Under the pieces are notes generated by a model. That model ran no database searches and was not told the DNA's origin. It worked only from the letters and a program-made list of their open reading frames with translations. A stretch of DNA of 61,838 nucleotides from Lacustribacter sp964460315. GTDB lineage: Bacteria; Pseudomonadota; Gammaproteobacteria; Burkholderiales; Burkholderiaceae_A. Below, piece by piece: positions 7,287 through 17,299 of the stretch (the stretch's first letter is position 1; each line of letters starts with the position of its first letter). The stretch lies in contig CAYWPQ010000007.1 in NCBI GenBank assembly GCA_964460315.1, positions 1-61,838 of the forward strand, written 5' to 3'. The translations under genes were made by a program, and so were the position numbers.

Positions 7287-8638
7287 ATCAGCCCATCATG
7301 CTCAAGCCGTTGGCAGCCTCGATACCCAGTTCCGGCGGCTGTAACGACATTCCCGTGCTTCGTGAACGCGGACAGCGCGAGGTCTTTTGCGGCCTCACGG
7401 GAATTATCTGGCTTCATCGCAAGATCCAAGATGCGTTCTTCCTCGTGGTGGGCTCAAGAACCTGTGCCCATCTCATTCAGTCGGCGGCAGGCGTGATGAT
7501 CTTTGCCGAACCGCGCTTTGCCACGGCGATCATTGACGAGCGCGACCTGGCGGGGCTTGCTGATGCCAACGACGAACTCGACAACGTCGTGGCACGTCTT
7601 TTGGAACGTCGCCCGGACATCAAGATGCTCTTCTTGGTGGGCTCATGTCCCTCTGAGGTGATCAAGCTTGACCTGTCTCGCGCAGCCGAGCGGCTCACGC
7701 GTGTCTACGCCCCGAAGGTTGCTGTTCTGAATTACTCAGGCAGTGGCATTGAAACGACCTTTACCCAGGGCGAAGACGCTTGTCTCGCTTCACTCGTTCC
7801 TAAACTTCCTCAGGCTCTCGCCGGTGCGCCTCCCGAACTGATGATTGTTGGAACACTTGCCGATATTGTGGAAGACCAGTTTCTGCGCTTGTTCAAAGCG
7901 CTCGGCGTGGGACCTGTAGTTTGCTTGCCGCCACGCCGCTCAACCGAGCTTCCCTCGGTGGGGCCCAACACACGCTTTCTTTTGGCTCAGCCGTTTCTTG
8001 GCGATACAGCAAGGGCGCTCGAGGCCAGGGGCGCGCAGCGAATTGCAGCGCCCTTTCCTCTGGGGGTTGAAGGCACCCGTTTATGGCTGCAGGCTGCTGC
8101 TTCGGCCTGGGGTGTTGACACTGATCACTTCGAAGCAACCATTGCACCCAGTCAGGCGCGTGCGGAGCAGTCATTGGCCAAGCAGCGAGGGTTTCTGCAG
8201 GGCAAAAGCATCTTCTTCTTTCCGGATTCCCAGCTTGAAGTGCCACTCGCACGCTTTCTCTCTCGCGAACTCGGCATGACACTCACCGAAGTCGGCTCAC
8301 CGTATCTGCACAAGCAACACCTGGCTGAAGAGCTTGCCATGCTCGCCACCGATATTGTCTTATCGGAAGGTCAGGACGTGGATCTGCAGCTCGATCGTTG
8401 TCGTGCGGTGCGCCCTGATCTTGTGGTCTGTGGTCTGGGGCTGGCCAACCCTTTAGAGCAAGAAGGTATGACCACCAAGTGGTCGATTGAGCTGGTGTTT
8501 AGTCCCATCCAGGGCTTTGACCAGGCGGCTGATCTGGCTGAACTGTTTTCGCGCCCGCTTCGCCGTCGTGACATTCTCACAGCACCGGCATCCACTGAAG
8601 ACGTCGCGATCACCGCCGATGCAGGGGGTGCGCGATGA
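7283..8638 (+). CDS. bchN: Dark-operative protochlorophyllide reductase subunit N
   Basis: BchN, with BchB and BchL, forms the nitrogenase-like dark protochlorophyllide reductase that reduces ring D. The 451-residue protein keeps the three cluster ligands Cys36, Cys61 and Cys122 (VFCG, SRTCAH, GSCPSE). Their spacing of 25 and 61 residues matches the Rhodobacter ligands C26/C51/C112. The start ATG at 7283 overlaps bchF (ATGA) and the end overlaps bchB (ATGA), so the three are translationally coupled. The enzyme is oxygen sensitive, yet it sits with the oxygen-requiring acsF. Confidence 0.95.
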   Translation: MNQPIMLKPLAASIPSSGGCNDIPVLRERGQREVFCGLTGIIWLHRKIQDAFFLVVGSRTCAHLIQSAAGVMIFAEPRFATAIIDERDLAGLADANDELDNVVARLLERRPDIKMLFLVGSCPSEVIKLDLSRAAERLTRVYAPKVAVLNYSGSGIETTFTQGEDACLASLVPKLPQALAGAPPELMIVGTLADIVEDQFLRLFKALGVGPVVCLPPRRSTELPSVGPNTRFLLAQPFLGDTARALEARGAQRIAAPFPLGVEGTRLWLQAAASAWGVDTDHFEATIAPSQARAEQSLAKQRGFLQGKSIFFFPDSQLEVPLARFLSRELGMTLTEVGSPYLHKQHLAEELAMLATDIVLSEGQDVDLQLDRCRAVRPDLVVCGLGLANPLEQEGMTTKWSIELVFSPIQGFDQAADLAELFSRPLRRRDILTAPASTEDVAITADAGGAR

Positions 8639-10257
8639 AGCTCACGCTCTGGACCTATGAAGGCCCGCCGCATGTGGGCGCTATGCGTGTGGCCACGGCC
8701 ATGCGTGATGTCCACTATGTCTTGCATGCGCCTCAGGGCGACACCTATGCCGATCTCTTATTCACCATGATCGAGCGTCTGCCCAAGCGTCCGCCGGTGA
8801 CTTACACCACCTTTCAGGCGCGCGATCTTGGCAAAGACACCGCCGAACTTTTCAAAACCTCGTGTCGCGAAGCCTATGAACGATTCAAGCCCCAGGCCAT
8901 GATGGTGGGTTCTTCGTGCACAGCGGAACTCATCCAAGATGACCCCGCAGGTCTTGCTGCCGCGCTCGATCTTCCCATTCCTGTGGTTCCACTTGAGCTG
9001 CCTTCTTATCAGCGCAAGGAAAACTGGGGCGCTTCAGAAACGTTCTATCAAATGGTCCGTGCCCTGTGCACCGGACGAACACCCGCACGCCGAGCCTCGG
9101 TTCGGCCACGTTGCAATTTGTTGGGCCCCACTGCATTGGGTTTTCGGCATCGCGATGATGTGACGGAAATCACTCGTTTGCTGGATCAGCTTGGCGTTGA
9201 TGTTGCCGTGGTGGCGCCGCTCCATGCATCCCCCAATGACTTGTCGAATCTGATCAACGCGGATTTCAATGTGCTGCTTTATCCAGAAACTGGTTTTCAG
9301 GCAGCGGCCTGGCTGGAGCGTCAGTTTGGAATGGGGTTCACCAAAACTATCCCCATTGGTGTGAAGGCCACCCAGCGTTTCATTCAAGAGGTCCTGGCGC
9401 TGGCCGGTCTGGATGAGCATTCGTCCAATAACCTGGTCAATGCTCGCGCGGCCTGGTACGCCAAGTCCGTCGACTCGACCTACCTCACTGGCAAGCGCGT
9501 CTTCATTTTTGGCGATGCGACTCACGCTGTTGCGGCGGCGCGGTTTGCCTCGGAGGAAATGGGCTTTCAGGTGGTGGGTCTTGGAACCTACAGCCGAGAG
9601 TTCGCCCGTGAAGTTCGCGAGGCCGCCAAGCAGTACGGCATTGAACCGTTAATCACCGACGACTATCTCGAGGTCGAGCAACAGGTGTCTGAGCTTCAGC
9701 CAGAACTTGTGCTGGGAACGCAGATGGAGCGACATATTGCGAAACGCCTCTCCATCCCTTGTGCCGTGATTTCGGCGCCAATTCATGTGCAGGATTTCCC
9801 CGCACGTTATTCACCCCAGATGGGTTTTGAGGGCGCCAATGTGCTCTTTGACACATGGATTCATCCTTTAATGATGGGGCTCGAAGAGCATTTGATTCAT
9901 ATGTTCCGCGAGGATTTCGAATTCCATGCGAGCGCAGCCCCCTCGCATCTTGGCCATGGTTCGCAAGGGCCCCATGCTGTCCAAGCGGCTGCTGAGGCGC
10001 AGCAGGCTCCGGATCAGTCGACGCAGGAAGTTCAGGCTGCTCACGACGGGCGCGAGCCAGTCGTGACTGGGGCGGACACTTCTCAGGCCATTGTGGTCTC
10101 AAGCTGGGAGCCCGAAGCCCAACAAGAACTCAACAAGATTCCGTTTTTCGTTCGAGGCAAGGCCCGACGCAACACCGAACGCTTTGCCCAAGAGCGCGGG
10201 CTGCACACCATTTCTGTGGAAACACTCTACGATGCCAAAGCCCACTTCAGCCGATAG
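8635..10257 (+). CDS. bchB: Dark-operative protochlorophyllide reductase subunit B
   Basis: BchB is the partner of BchN in the catalytic NB heterotetramer and supplies the unusual Asp ligand to the NB cluster. Here it is Asp36 (HAPQGD), the same number as in Rhodobacter. The 540 residues comprise the nitrogenase-like domain (to about 430), an Ala/Gln/His-rich linker (about 435-490) and the C-terminal reductase domain containing KIPFFVRGKARRNTE. The linker is of the kind usual in BchB. The 3' end overlaps bchH by 26 bp. Confidence 0.95.
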   Translation: MKLTLWTYEGPPHVGAMRVATAMRDVHYVLHAPQGDTYADLLFTMIERLPKRPPVTYTTFQARDLGKDTAELFKTSCREAYERFKPQAMMVGSSCTAELIQDDPAGLAAALDLPIPVVPLELPSYQRKENWGASETFYQMVRALCTGRTPARRASVRPRCNLLGPTALGFRHRDDVTEITRLLDQLGVDVAVVAPLHASPNDLSNLINADFNVLLYPETGFQAAAWLERQFGMGFTKTIPIGVKATQRFIQEVLALAGLDEHSSNNLVNARAAWYAKSVDSTYLTGKRVFIFGDATHAVAAARFASEEMGFQVVGLGTYSREFAREVREAAKQYGIEPLITDDYLEVEQQVSELQPELVLGTQMERHIAKRLSIPCAVISAPIHVQDFPARYSPQMGFEGANVLFDTWIHPLMMGLEEHLIHMFREDFEFHASAAPSHLGHGSQGPHAVQAAAEAQQAPDQSTQEVQAAHDGREPVVTGADTSQAIVVSSWEPEAQQELNKIPFFVRGKARRNTERFAQERGLHTISVETLYDAKAHFSR

Positions 10258-13200
10258 GTTAAGCCCCCAGGCGACGCCCATCCGGGTGGTCATCGTGACC
10301 ATGGACACCCATCTGGCGTCAGCCACGGCACGAGCTCGGCGGCGTCTGGTGAAAGAACTCCCTGGGCTGGCCTTGAGCTTGCATGCCGCCTCGGAATGGA
10401 GCGCCGACGAGCGTGCCCTTAGCGCATGCATTGCTGACATTGAGCGGGCAGACATTGTCGTGGCCACCATGCTGTTTATGGAAGACCACTTCCTTCCGGT
10501 GATGTCGGCCCTTGAGGCCCGACGCGATCAGTGCGACGCGATGATCTGCGCCATGTCCGCCGCCGAGGTGGTCAAGCTCACGCGAATTGGCAAGTTCGAC
10601 ATGAACAAGCCTGCCACGGGATTGACGGGGCTTCTCAAGCGTCTGCGTGGCAACAAAGACAAAAAATCGACGGGCGGTGCCGCCCAGATGAAGATGCTAC
10701 GCCGTCTGCCCAAACTTCTGCGATTCATTCCAGGCACGGCGCAAGATGTCCGCTCTTACTTTCTGACACTGCAGTATTGGCTTGGCGGGTCGGAAGACAA
10801 CATGTTCAACATGATTCGTTTTCTGATTAATCGATACGCCAGCGGGCCTCGCGAGGCGCTCCGTGGACTCGACGAACCCTCTGCACCCATCGAGTATCCA
10901 GAGCTTGGCGTCTATCACCCACGCATGAATCCGGTCATGGCCGAAGAGGCTGATCAGCTGCCTGTCGTGGTGCCGCATGCAAACGCCAAAGGCCGAGTGG
11001 GTGTGCTGCTTCTTCGCTCCTATCTTCTCTCGGGTAATGCCGGTCACTACGACGGTGTGATCACTGCGCTGGAGGCCCAGGGTCTGCAGGTGGTCCCAGC
11101 GTTCGCCTCCGGTCTTGATGCACGTCCCGCGGTTGAAAAGTTTTTCATGGCCAACGGCCAGTCCACGGTGGATGCCGTGGTGTCTCTCTCGGGATTTTCT
11201 CTGGTGGGCGGGCCAGCCTACAACGACGCGAAGGCCGCTGAAGAAATTCTTTCCAGGCTCGACGTTCCCTACCTCGCCGCGCATCCGCTGGAGTTTCAGT
11301 CTTTGAATCAATGGGGTGAATCCGAACGTGGTTTGCTGCCCGTTGAAAGCACCATCATGGTGGCGATCCCTGAATTGGACGGCGCCACAACACCCATGGT
11401 CTTTGGAGGCCGTCCCGGCCAACCAGGCAGCAGCTGCAACGGATGTCACCGGCATTGTGATTTTGAAAATGTGGTGAATGCCCAGGACATGTTCACCTGT
11501 TCCGAGCGGGCACACATGCTGTCATCACGAATTGCCAAACTGGTGGCGCTACGTCGATCCGAGCGCGCGGACCGCAAGATTGCCATCGTGGTCTTTAACT
11601 TTCCTCCGAATGCTGGGAACACCGGCACCGCCGCCTATCTCTCGGTCTTTGAGTCGCTCTTTCAGGTTCTTAAGACCATGGGCGAACGCGGCTATCAGGT
11701 GGACATGCCGGCCAGTGTGGACGAACTTCGAGACAGCATTATTTGCGGCAATAAGGATCAGTACGGAACCGATGCCAACGTGCACACCCTGATTTCTGCC
11801 GATGACCATGTGCGGCGGGAAAAGTGGCTCTCCGAGATTGAGGCTCAGTGGGGCCCAGCACCCGGTCGTCAGCTCACCAATGGCAGCTCGATTTTTGTTC
11901 TGGGGCGTCAGTTCGGCAATGTGCTCGTGAACATTCAGCCAGGCATGGGTTATGAAGGCGACCCGATGCGGCTTCTGTTCGAGCGAGGCTTTGCGCCCAC
12001 GCACGCCTTTTGCGCGAATTACCGATACATTCGGGAAGACTATCAAGCCCATGCGGTGCTGCACTTTGGCACCCATGGCGCGCTCGAATTCATGCCAGGC
12101 AAACAGGCTGGCATGTCGGGCGCCTGCTGGCCAGATCGCCTGATTGCCGATCTTCCCAACTTCTATCTGTATGCCTCGAACAACCCCTCGGAAGGGGCGA
12201 TTGCGAAACGCCGTGCGGGGGCCACGTTAATCAGTTATCTCACACCACCGGTCTCGCAGGCCGGGCTTTATCGCGGCCTGATGGATCTCAAATCATCGGT
12301 CGATCGTTGGAGACGCCTTGAGCCCAATGCCCATGATCGTTCGGACACGGCTCTGCTGATTCAGACCCAGGCTGCCGAGCTCGACCTTGCCGCGGCCGAG
12401 CCGCTCTGGTCGGTGGACCGTGACGATGCCAAGGCGAAGGGTGGTGAAAGCGAAGCCGACCTGGCCATTCATCAGCTTCATGAGTCGATGCTTGAACTGG
12501 AATACACACTGATTCCGCATGGCCTGCACGTGGTGGGTAGGCCACCCAGCCAAGAAGAGCGCATGGACATGCTCACCTCCATGGCCGATGCAACGAGCAA
12601 CATTCGTCTGGAACCTGACACGGCGTTGGCGATTGCCTCTGGGCAAACCACGGAAGAGGTGATGCAGCGAATCCGGGCAAAGACACGAGACCACACCCAG
12701 CCTGCCCATGCATCAGGCCAGAGCTCCGAAGACACCGCCACAGAGGAATCCATCGAACAACTGGTCAAGGCCAATCAACTCCTGGGCCAGGATTCGGAAA
12801 TCGAAGGCATTCTGCAGGCGCTCGACGCAAGGTTTGTTCGTCCGGCACCAGGGGGCGATGTGCTTCGCACTCCTGAAGTGCTGCCCACGGGCCGAAACCT
12901 TCATGGCTTTGATCCATTCAAAATTCCAAGCGCCTTTGCGGTGCGAGACGGCGCACGACAGGCCCAGAAACTGCTGGACCGTTACATGGCGGACGGTCAT
13001 GCGCTGCCCGAGTCCATCGCGATGGTGCTCTGGGGCACCGACAACCTCAAGACCGAGGGCAGCCCCATCGCCCAAGCCCTTTACTTAATGGGTGCCGAGC
13101 CTCGCTTTGACAGCTATGGGCGCATTGCAGGCGCGAAGCTCTTGCCCCTGGCTGAACTGGGACGCCCACGGGTGGATGTGGTGATCACGCTTTCTGGAAT

Positions 13201-14086
13201 TTTCCGTGATCTGATGCCCTTACAGATCAAGCTCTTGGCCGAGGCCGCCTTTTTGGCTGCAAGCGCTGAAGAGCCCAGCGATCTGAACTTCATTCGCAAG
13301 CATGCATTGGCTTATATCGCCGAGCATCAGTGCTCGATGGAAGAGGCCGCGCTGCGAGTCTATGGCAATGCCGAGGGCGCTTACGGAGCGAATGTGAACA
13401 ACCTCATCGAAAGCAGCCGTTGGGGCGAGGGCGATGAGCTTGCCGAGACCTACACTCGTCGAAAAGGCTTTGCTTACGGCCGAACGGGTCGTCCCATCCA
13501 GCAGCCTGCGCTCTTGCAGAGTGTGCTGCGTGACGTTCAACTGACGTATCAAAACCTTGACTCCGTCGAGCTGGGTGTCACCACGGTGGACAACTACTTC
13601 GACACCTTGGGGGGTATCACTGGCGCGGTGAAGCGTGCCAAACATGGTGAGGCTCCGCCGGTCTACATCGGCGATCAAACCAAGGGCGAGGGCACGGTGC
13701 GAACCCTGTCTGAGCAGGTGGCCCTCGAAACCCGAACACGCATGCTCAACCCCAAGTGGTACGAGGGCATGCTGAAACATGGCTATGAGGGTGTGCGACA
13801 GATTGAAGTCCATATCACCAACACCATGGGCTGGTCCGCCACCACGGGTCAGGTTCAGCCTTGGGTCTATCAGCAGCTGACCCAGACCTTCATGCTCGAC
13901 CCAGAGATGAGGGATCGCCTTGCGAAGCTGAATCCGTCGGCCTCGGCCAAGGTGGCCAATCGATTACTTGAAGCATCCGAAAGACAGTTTTGGAAACCCG
14001 ACGCCAAAACTTTAGCGGCCCTACGTCAGGCCGGAGAAGAACTAGAAGATCGCCTTGAAGGCGTCTATGAGGGAGTGTCGTCATGA
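10232..14086 (+). CDS. bchH: Magnesium chelatase subunit H
   Basis: BchH is the porphyrin-binding subunit that inserts Mg2+ into protoporphyrin IX with BchI and BchD, which are not in this window. The 1284-residue protein belongs to the CobN/ChlH family; MLHFGTHGALEFMPGKQ-type sequence and GMGYEGDPMRL are recognisable (the first reads AVLHFGTHGALEF here). A Cys-rich segment SCNGCHRHC lies at residues 401-409; Rhodobacter BchH has been reported to carry an oxygen-sensitive Fe-S cluster. The ATG at 10232 (MPKPTSADRL) is chosen because the longer open frame upstream would run far into bchB. It overlaps bchL by 4 bp. Confidence 0.96.
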   Translation: MPKPTSADRLSPQATPIRVVIVTMDTHLASATARARRRLVKELPGLALSLHAASEWSADERALSACIADIERADIVVATMLFMEDHFLPVMSALEARRDQCDAMICAMSAAEVVKLTRIGKFDMNKPATGLTGLLKRLRGNKDKKSTGGAAQMKMLRRLPKLLRFIPGTAQDVRSYFLTLQYWLGGSEDNMFNMIRFLINRYASGPREALRGLDEPSAPIEYPELGVYHPRMNPVMAEEADQLPVVVPHANAKGRVGVLLLRSYLLSGNAGHYDGVITALEAQGLQVVPAFASGLDARPAVEKFFMANGQSTVDAVVSLSGFSLVGGPAYNDAKAAEEILSRLDVPYLAAHPLEFQSLNQWGESERGLLPVESTIMVAIPELDGATTPMVFGGRPGQPGSSCNGCHRHCDFENVVNAQDMFTCSERAHMLSSRIAKLVALRRSERADRKIAIVVFNFPPNAGNTGTAAYLSVFESLFQVLKTMGERGYQVDMPASVDELRDSIICGNKDQYGTDANVHTLISADDHVRREKWLSEIEAQWGPAPGRQLTNGSSIFVLGRQFGNVLVNIQPGMGYEGDPMRLLFERGFAPTHAFCANYRYIREDYQAHAVLHFGTHGALEFMPGKQAGMSGACWPDRLIADLPNFYLYASNNPSEGAIAKRRAGATLISYLTPPVSQAGLYRGLMDLKSSVDRWRRLEPNAHDRSDTALLIQTQAAELDLAAAEPLWSVDRDDAKAKGGESEADLAIHQLHESMLELEYTLIPHGLHVVGRPPSQEERMDMLTSMADATSNIRLEPDTALAIASGQTTEEVMQRIRAKTRDHTQPAHASGQSSEDTATEESIEQLVKANQLLGQDSEIEGILQALDARFVRPAPGGDVLRTPEVLPTGRNLHGFDPFKIPSAFAVRDGARQAQKLLDRYMADGHALPESIAMVLWGTDNLKTEGSPIAQALYLMGAEPRFDSYGRIAGAKLLPLAELGRPRVDVVITLSGIFRDLMPLQIKLLAEAAFLAASAEEPSDLNFIRKHALAYIAEHQCSMEEAALRVYGNAEGAYGANVNNLIESSRWGEGDELAETYTRRKGFAYGRTGRPIQQPALLQSVLRDVQLTYQNLDSVELGVTTVDNYFDTLGGITGAVKRAKHGEAPPVYIGDQTKGEGTVRTLSEQVALETRTRMLNPKWYEGMLKHGYEGVRQIEVHITNTMGWSATTGQVQPWVYQQLTQTFMLDPEMRDRLAKLNPSASAKVANRLLEASERQFWKPDAKTLAALRQAGEELEDRLEGVYEGVSS

Positions 14087-14994
14087 ATGTAGCCACCGTG
14101 CCGTTTTCGGAAATTAAACGAGGGGGCAATCGGCCTGACGGGGAGGGCAGCGTGCAGGTGCAGCTCGACCCCGCCATGAAAATTGGCAATGCCAAGGTCT
14201 TTGCCATTTACGGCAAGGGAGGCATTGGTAAGAGCACCACGTCCTCGAACCTTTCCGTGGCTTTCTCGAAGCTTGGGAAACGGGTTCTTCAGATTGGCTG
14301 TGACCCCAAGCATGACTCCACCTTCACGCTCACCAAGAAGCTGATGCCCACCGTCATTGATGTCTTGGAATCGGTCGACTTTCACTCCGAAGAGCTGCGC
14401 ATCGAAGATTTTGTGTTCAAAGGCTACAACGGCGTGATGTGTGTCGAAGCCGGCGGCCCTCCCGCGGGAACGGGATGTGGCGGCTATGTCGTGGGTCAGA
14501 CCGTGAAGCTTTTAAAAGAGCATCACCTTTTGGAAGACACCGACGTCGTGATCTTCGATGTCTTGGGCGATGTGGTCTGCGGTGGTTTCGCAGCACCCCT
14601 GCAGCATGCCGATCGCGCGCTGATTGTGACCGCCAACGACTTCGATTCCATCTTTGCCATGAATCGAATTGTTCAGGCCATTGGTGCCAAGGCAAAAAAT
14701 TACAACGTGCGGCTTGGTGGTGTGATTGCTAATCGAAGCGCGGCGACCGATCAGATCGACAAATTCAATGATCAGATTGGTCTCAAGACCATGGCGCACT
14801 TTCCGGATCTTGATGTGATTCGGCGTAGTCGCCTGAAGAAGTCGACACTTTTTGAGATGGAAGATTCTCCAGAACTGAAGGCTGTGCAAGACGAGTACCT
14901 GCGTCTGGCGGCCAAGCTCTGGGCCGGCGTGGACCCTCTGCATGCCGAACCCATGAAAGACCGCGATATTTTCGATCTCTTGGGCTTTGATTGA
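14083..14994 (+). CDS. bchL: Dark-operative protochlorophyllide reductase ATPase subunit L
   Basis: BchL is the NifH-like dimeric ATPase that passes electrons to BchN-BchB. In the 303 residues the P-loop is YGKGGIGKST (residues 43-52). The [4Fe-4S] ligands are Cys132 (GTGCGG) and Cys166 (DVVCGG), 34 residues apart as in the Rhodobacter protein. The family N-terminal extension of about 30 residues is present. ATGA overlap with bchH. Chlorite reductase subunit BchX is a paralogue, but the context and motifs fit BchL. Confidence 0.96.
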   Translation: MNVATVPFSEIKRGGNRPDGEGSVQVQLDPAMKIGNAKVFAIYGKGGIGKSTTSSNLSVAFSKLGKRVLQIGCDPKHDSTFTLTKKLMPTVIDVLESVDFHSEELRIEDFVFKGYNGVMCVEAGGPPAGTGCGGYVVGQTVKLLKEHHLLEDTDVVIFDVLGDVVCGGFAAPLQHADRALIVTANDFDSIFAMNRIVQAIGAKAKNYNVRLGGVIANRSAATDQIDKFNDQIGLKTMAHFPDLDVIRRSRLKKSTLFEMEDSPELKAVQDEYLRLAAKLWAGVDPLHAEPMKDRDIFDLLGFD

Positions 14995-15034
14995 TTCGCG
15001 CGCTCTAACGACATCCATCGACCACAAGCCGACC

Positions 15035-15739
15035 ATGAACCAGACCACTTATCTCAAGCAGCGCGATCGAATCGAGCATTACTTCGACCGAACCGCGGCC
15101 GAGACATGGGCTCGACTGACCTCGACGGCCCCGGTCAGTGGCGTGCGTGCCACTGTGCGAGCGGGTCGTGATCGCATGCGTGCCATGCTCTTGTCTTGGC
15201 TTCCCCAAGATCTCCGCGGTTATCGGCTGCTGGACGCAGGCTGCGGCACAGGGGCTCTTGCTGTTGAGGCGGCCTTGCGCGGCGCCCAGGTGGTGGCTGT
15301 TGATCTCTCGCCAACACTGGTGAATCTGGCCCGCGAGCGGTCACCCCGTCAGTTTGAAGCGGGCCGCATTGAATTCCGTTCGGGCGATATGTTTGACCCC
15401 GCACTGGGTGAGTTTGATTTCGTGGTGGGCATGGATTCCTTGATCCATTACGCACCCCACGATGTGGTGTCCGTGCTTTCGGGCTTCGCTTCACGCACCC
15501 GTCATTCTGTTCTCTTCACCTTTCCGCCAAGCAACCCTGCATTGGCGCTGATGATCACGGTGGGCAAACTTTTCCCCCGCCGGGACCGGGCACCGTTTAT
15601 TCAGCCGGTGGGTCATGCCAAGCTCAGTCGGCTGATCTCCAGCAATGCGGGCCTTCACGCATTCGAAGAAATTCAATCGCAGAGGGTTTCAAGTGGCTTT
15701 TACACCTCGCAGGCGATGGAGCTTCGGAGACGGACATGA
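15035..15739 (+). CDS. bchM: Mg-protoporphyrin IX O-methyltransferase BchM
   Basis: BchM is an SAM-dependent methyltransferase that makes Mg-protoporphyrin monomethyl ester, the AcsF substrate. The SAM-binding motif LLDAGCGTGALAVEAA and the post-motif VVAVDLSPTLV are clear, and DFVVGMDSLIHY is typical of BchM. The ATG at 15035 gives 234 residues, the usual family length. An in-frame TTG at 14987 would add 16 unlikely residues inside bchL. The stop overlaps the lhaA ATG. Confidence 0.93.
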   Translation: MNQTTYLKQRDRIEHYFDRTAAETWARLTSTAPVSGVRATVRAGRDRMRAMLLSWLPQDLRGYRLLDAGCGTGALAVEAALRGAQVVAVDLSPTLVNLARERSPRQFEAGRIEFRSGDMFDPALGEFDFVVGMDSLIHYAPHDVVSVLSGFASRTRHSVLFTFPPSNPALALMITVGKLFPRRDRAPFIQPVGHAKLSRLISSNAGLHAFEEIQSQRVSSGFYTSQAMELRRRT

Positions 15740-17277
15740 GCACAAAGCCCAAGACCATTGCCTGGCAGAAATGGACGCGCATCAGCCCAAGGCTTTTGCC
15801 TTTCGCTGACATTGCCACCCGTGAACTGCCCTTGCGTCGGCTGTTTCAACTCTCTCTGTTTCAGGTTTCGGTGGGTATGGCCACCGCCTTGCTGATTGGC
15901 ACCTTGAATCGCGTCATGATTGTTGAGTTGGGCGTTGGCGCATGGCTGGTTTCGATCATGGTGGCACTGCCTTTGCTCTTTGCCCCTTTCCGTGCGCTGG
16001 TGGGCTTTAAATCCGACACCCATCGATCAGTGCTTGGCTGGCGGCGGGTGCCCTACATCTGGCTGGGTACGCTCTTTCAGTTCAGCGGGCTTTCGATCAT
16101 GCCCTTTGCCTTGATTTTGCTGTCGGGCGACAGCCACTGGCCTGCCTGGGTGGGACATCTGTCATGTGGCCTGGCCTTTCTTTTGGTGGGCATCGGGCTT
16201 CAGACCACCCAGACCGCTGGCCTGGCCTTGGCCACCGACATTGCCCCGGAGGCATCGCGGCCTCAGGTGGTCGCGATGATGTACAGCATGCTTCTGATCG
16301 GCATGGTCGCCAGTGGTCTTGCCTTTGGTGTTTTGTTGGCGGACTTTAGTCAGATCGTTTTGATCAAGGTCATTCAGGGTGCTGCGGGGGTAACTGCCTT
16401 GCTCAACATCATTGCGCTCTGGAAACAAGAGGCTCGCAACCCTCAACGCACCTCGGCGAAGATTCCTCGTCCCAATTTTCGCGAGACCTGGCAGCAATTT
16501 TCGAAGCGTCCGAACACCCTTCGGTTTTTTGTGGCCCTTGCTCTGGGCACTTCGGCTTTCAGCATGCAGGACATCATTCTTGAGCCCTACGGCGGCGAGA
16601 TTCTTGGCCTTTCGGTGTCGGCCACCACCATGCTCACCGCATTGATGGCGACGGGGGCGCTTCTGGCGTTCACGCTCTCTGCCCGTTGGCTAAGCCGTGG
16701 ATTTAATCCTTACCGGCTGGCGGCACTCGGCGCTTTGATGGGGCTCTTGGCCTTCTCATGTGTGATTTTTTCTGAGCCTTTGCATTCGGCCAATCTCTTT
16801 CGACTGGGCGCATGCCTGATTGGCTTTGGGGGTGGGTTGTTTTCGGTGGGAACACTCACCGCGGCCATGGCGATGGAAACACCAAGAGATGCGGTGGCAG
16901 AGGCAGCGATGGGAGCAGCGACTGCAGCCGCAACAACGAACGCTGACACCGAGGGCGGCCATCGTGCCGAAGACTCCTTCGGCACCGCAGGAATGATTCT
17001 TGGCGCCTGGGGTGCCGTGGTGGCGACAGCCACGGGCATCTCGATGGCGCTCGGTGGTGTGATCCGTGATCTCGTCACCACCATCGCCGTGCAGGGGCAG
17101 ATTGGCGATGCGCTGGTGAATCCTGCGACCGGCTATAGCTTTGTGTATCACCTCGAGTTGTATTTGATGTTAGCCACGCTGATCGCGATTGGCCCATTGG
17201 TGCGCTTGTCTTCACGCACACCCACGGGTTCATCAACATCGGTTTCGAAGTTTGGTCTTGCCGAATTCCCCGGCTGA
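15736..17277 (+). CDS. lhaA: Light-harvesting complex 1 assembly protein LhaA (PucC family)
   Basis: LhaA is a major-facilitator-like membrane protein that helps assemble LH1 around the reaction centre. The 513 residues have about 12 hydrophobic segments and the family signature FQVSVGMATALLIGTLNRVMI, then LGWRRVPYIWLGTL. Its position between bchM and puhA is that of lhaA in purple bacteria, distinguishing it from the LH2-linked pucC at 55055. Compared with that PucC it carries an extra Ala/Thr-rich loop of roughly 35 residues (about 377-412), with MGAATAAATTNAD, before the last helices. Confidence 0.92.
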   Translation: MSTKPKTIAWQKWTRISPRLLPFADIATRELPLRRLFQLSLFQVSVGMATALLIGTLNRVMIVELGVGAWLVSIMVALPLLFAPFRALVGFKSDTHRSVLGWRRVPYIWLGTLFQFSGLSIMPFALILLSGDSHWPAWVGHLSCGLAFLLVGIGLQTTQTAGLALATDIAPEASRPQVVAMMYSMLLIGMVASGLAFGVLLADFSQIVLIKVIQGAAGVTALLNIIALWKQEARNPQRTSAKIPRPNFRETWQQFSKRPNTLRFFVALALGTSAFSMQDIILEPYGGEILGLSVSATTMLTALMATGALLAFTLSARWLSRGFNPYRLAALGALMGLLAFSCVIFSEPLHSANLFRLGACLIGFGGGLFSVGTLTAAMAMETPRDAVAEAAMGAATAAATTNADTEGGHRAEDSFGTAGMILGAWGAVVATATGISMALGGVIRDLVTTIAVQGQIGDALVNPATGYSFVYHLELYLMLATLIAIGPLVRLSSRTPTGSSTSVSKFGLAEFPG

Positions 17278-17299
17278 TCAGCATTTAAGGAGAAAGACT

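Noticed and set aside
10091..10231. N-terminal extension of BchH from 10091
   Set aside because: It lies entirely inside bchB in another frame; the BchH family start fits the ATG at 10232.
14987..15034. BchM start at a TTG at 14987
   Set aside because: The extra 16 residues have no family match and no ribosome-binding sequence precedes the TTG; the ATG at 15035 gives the usual length.
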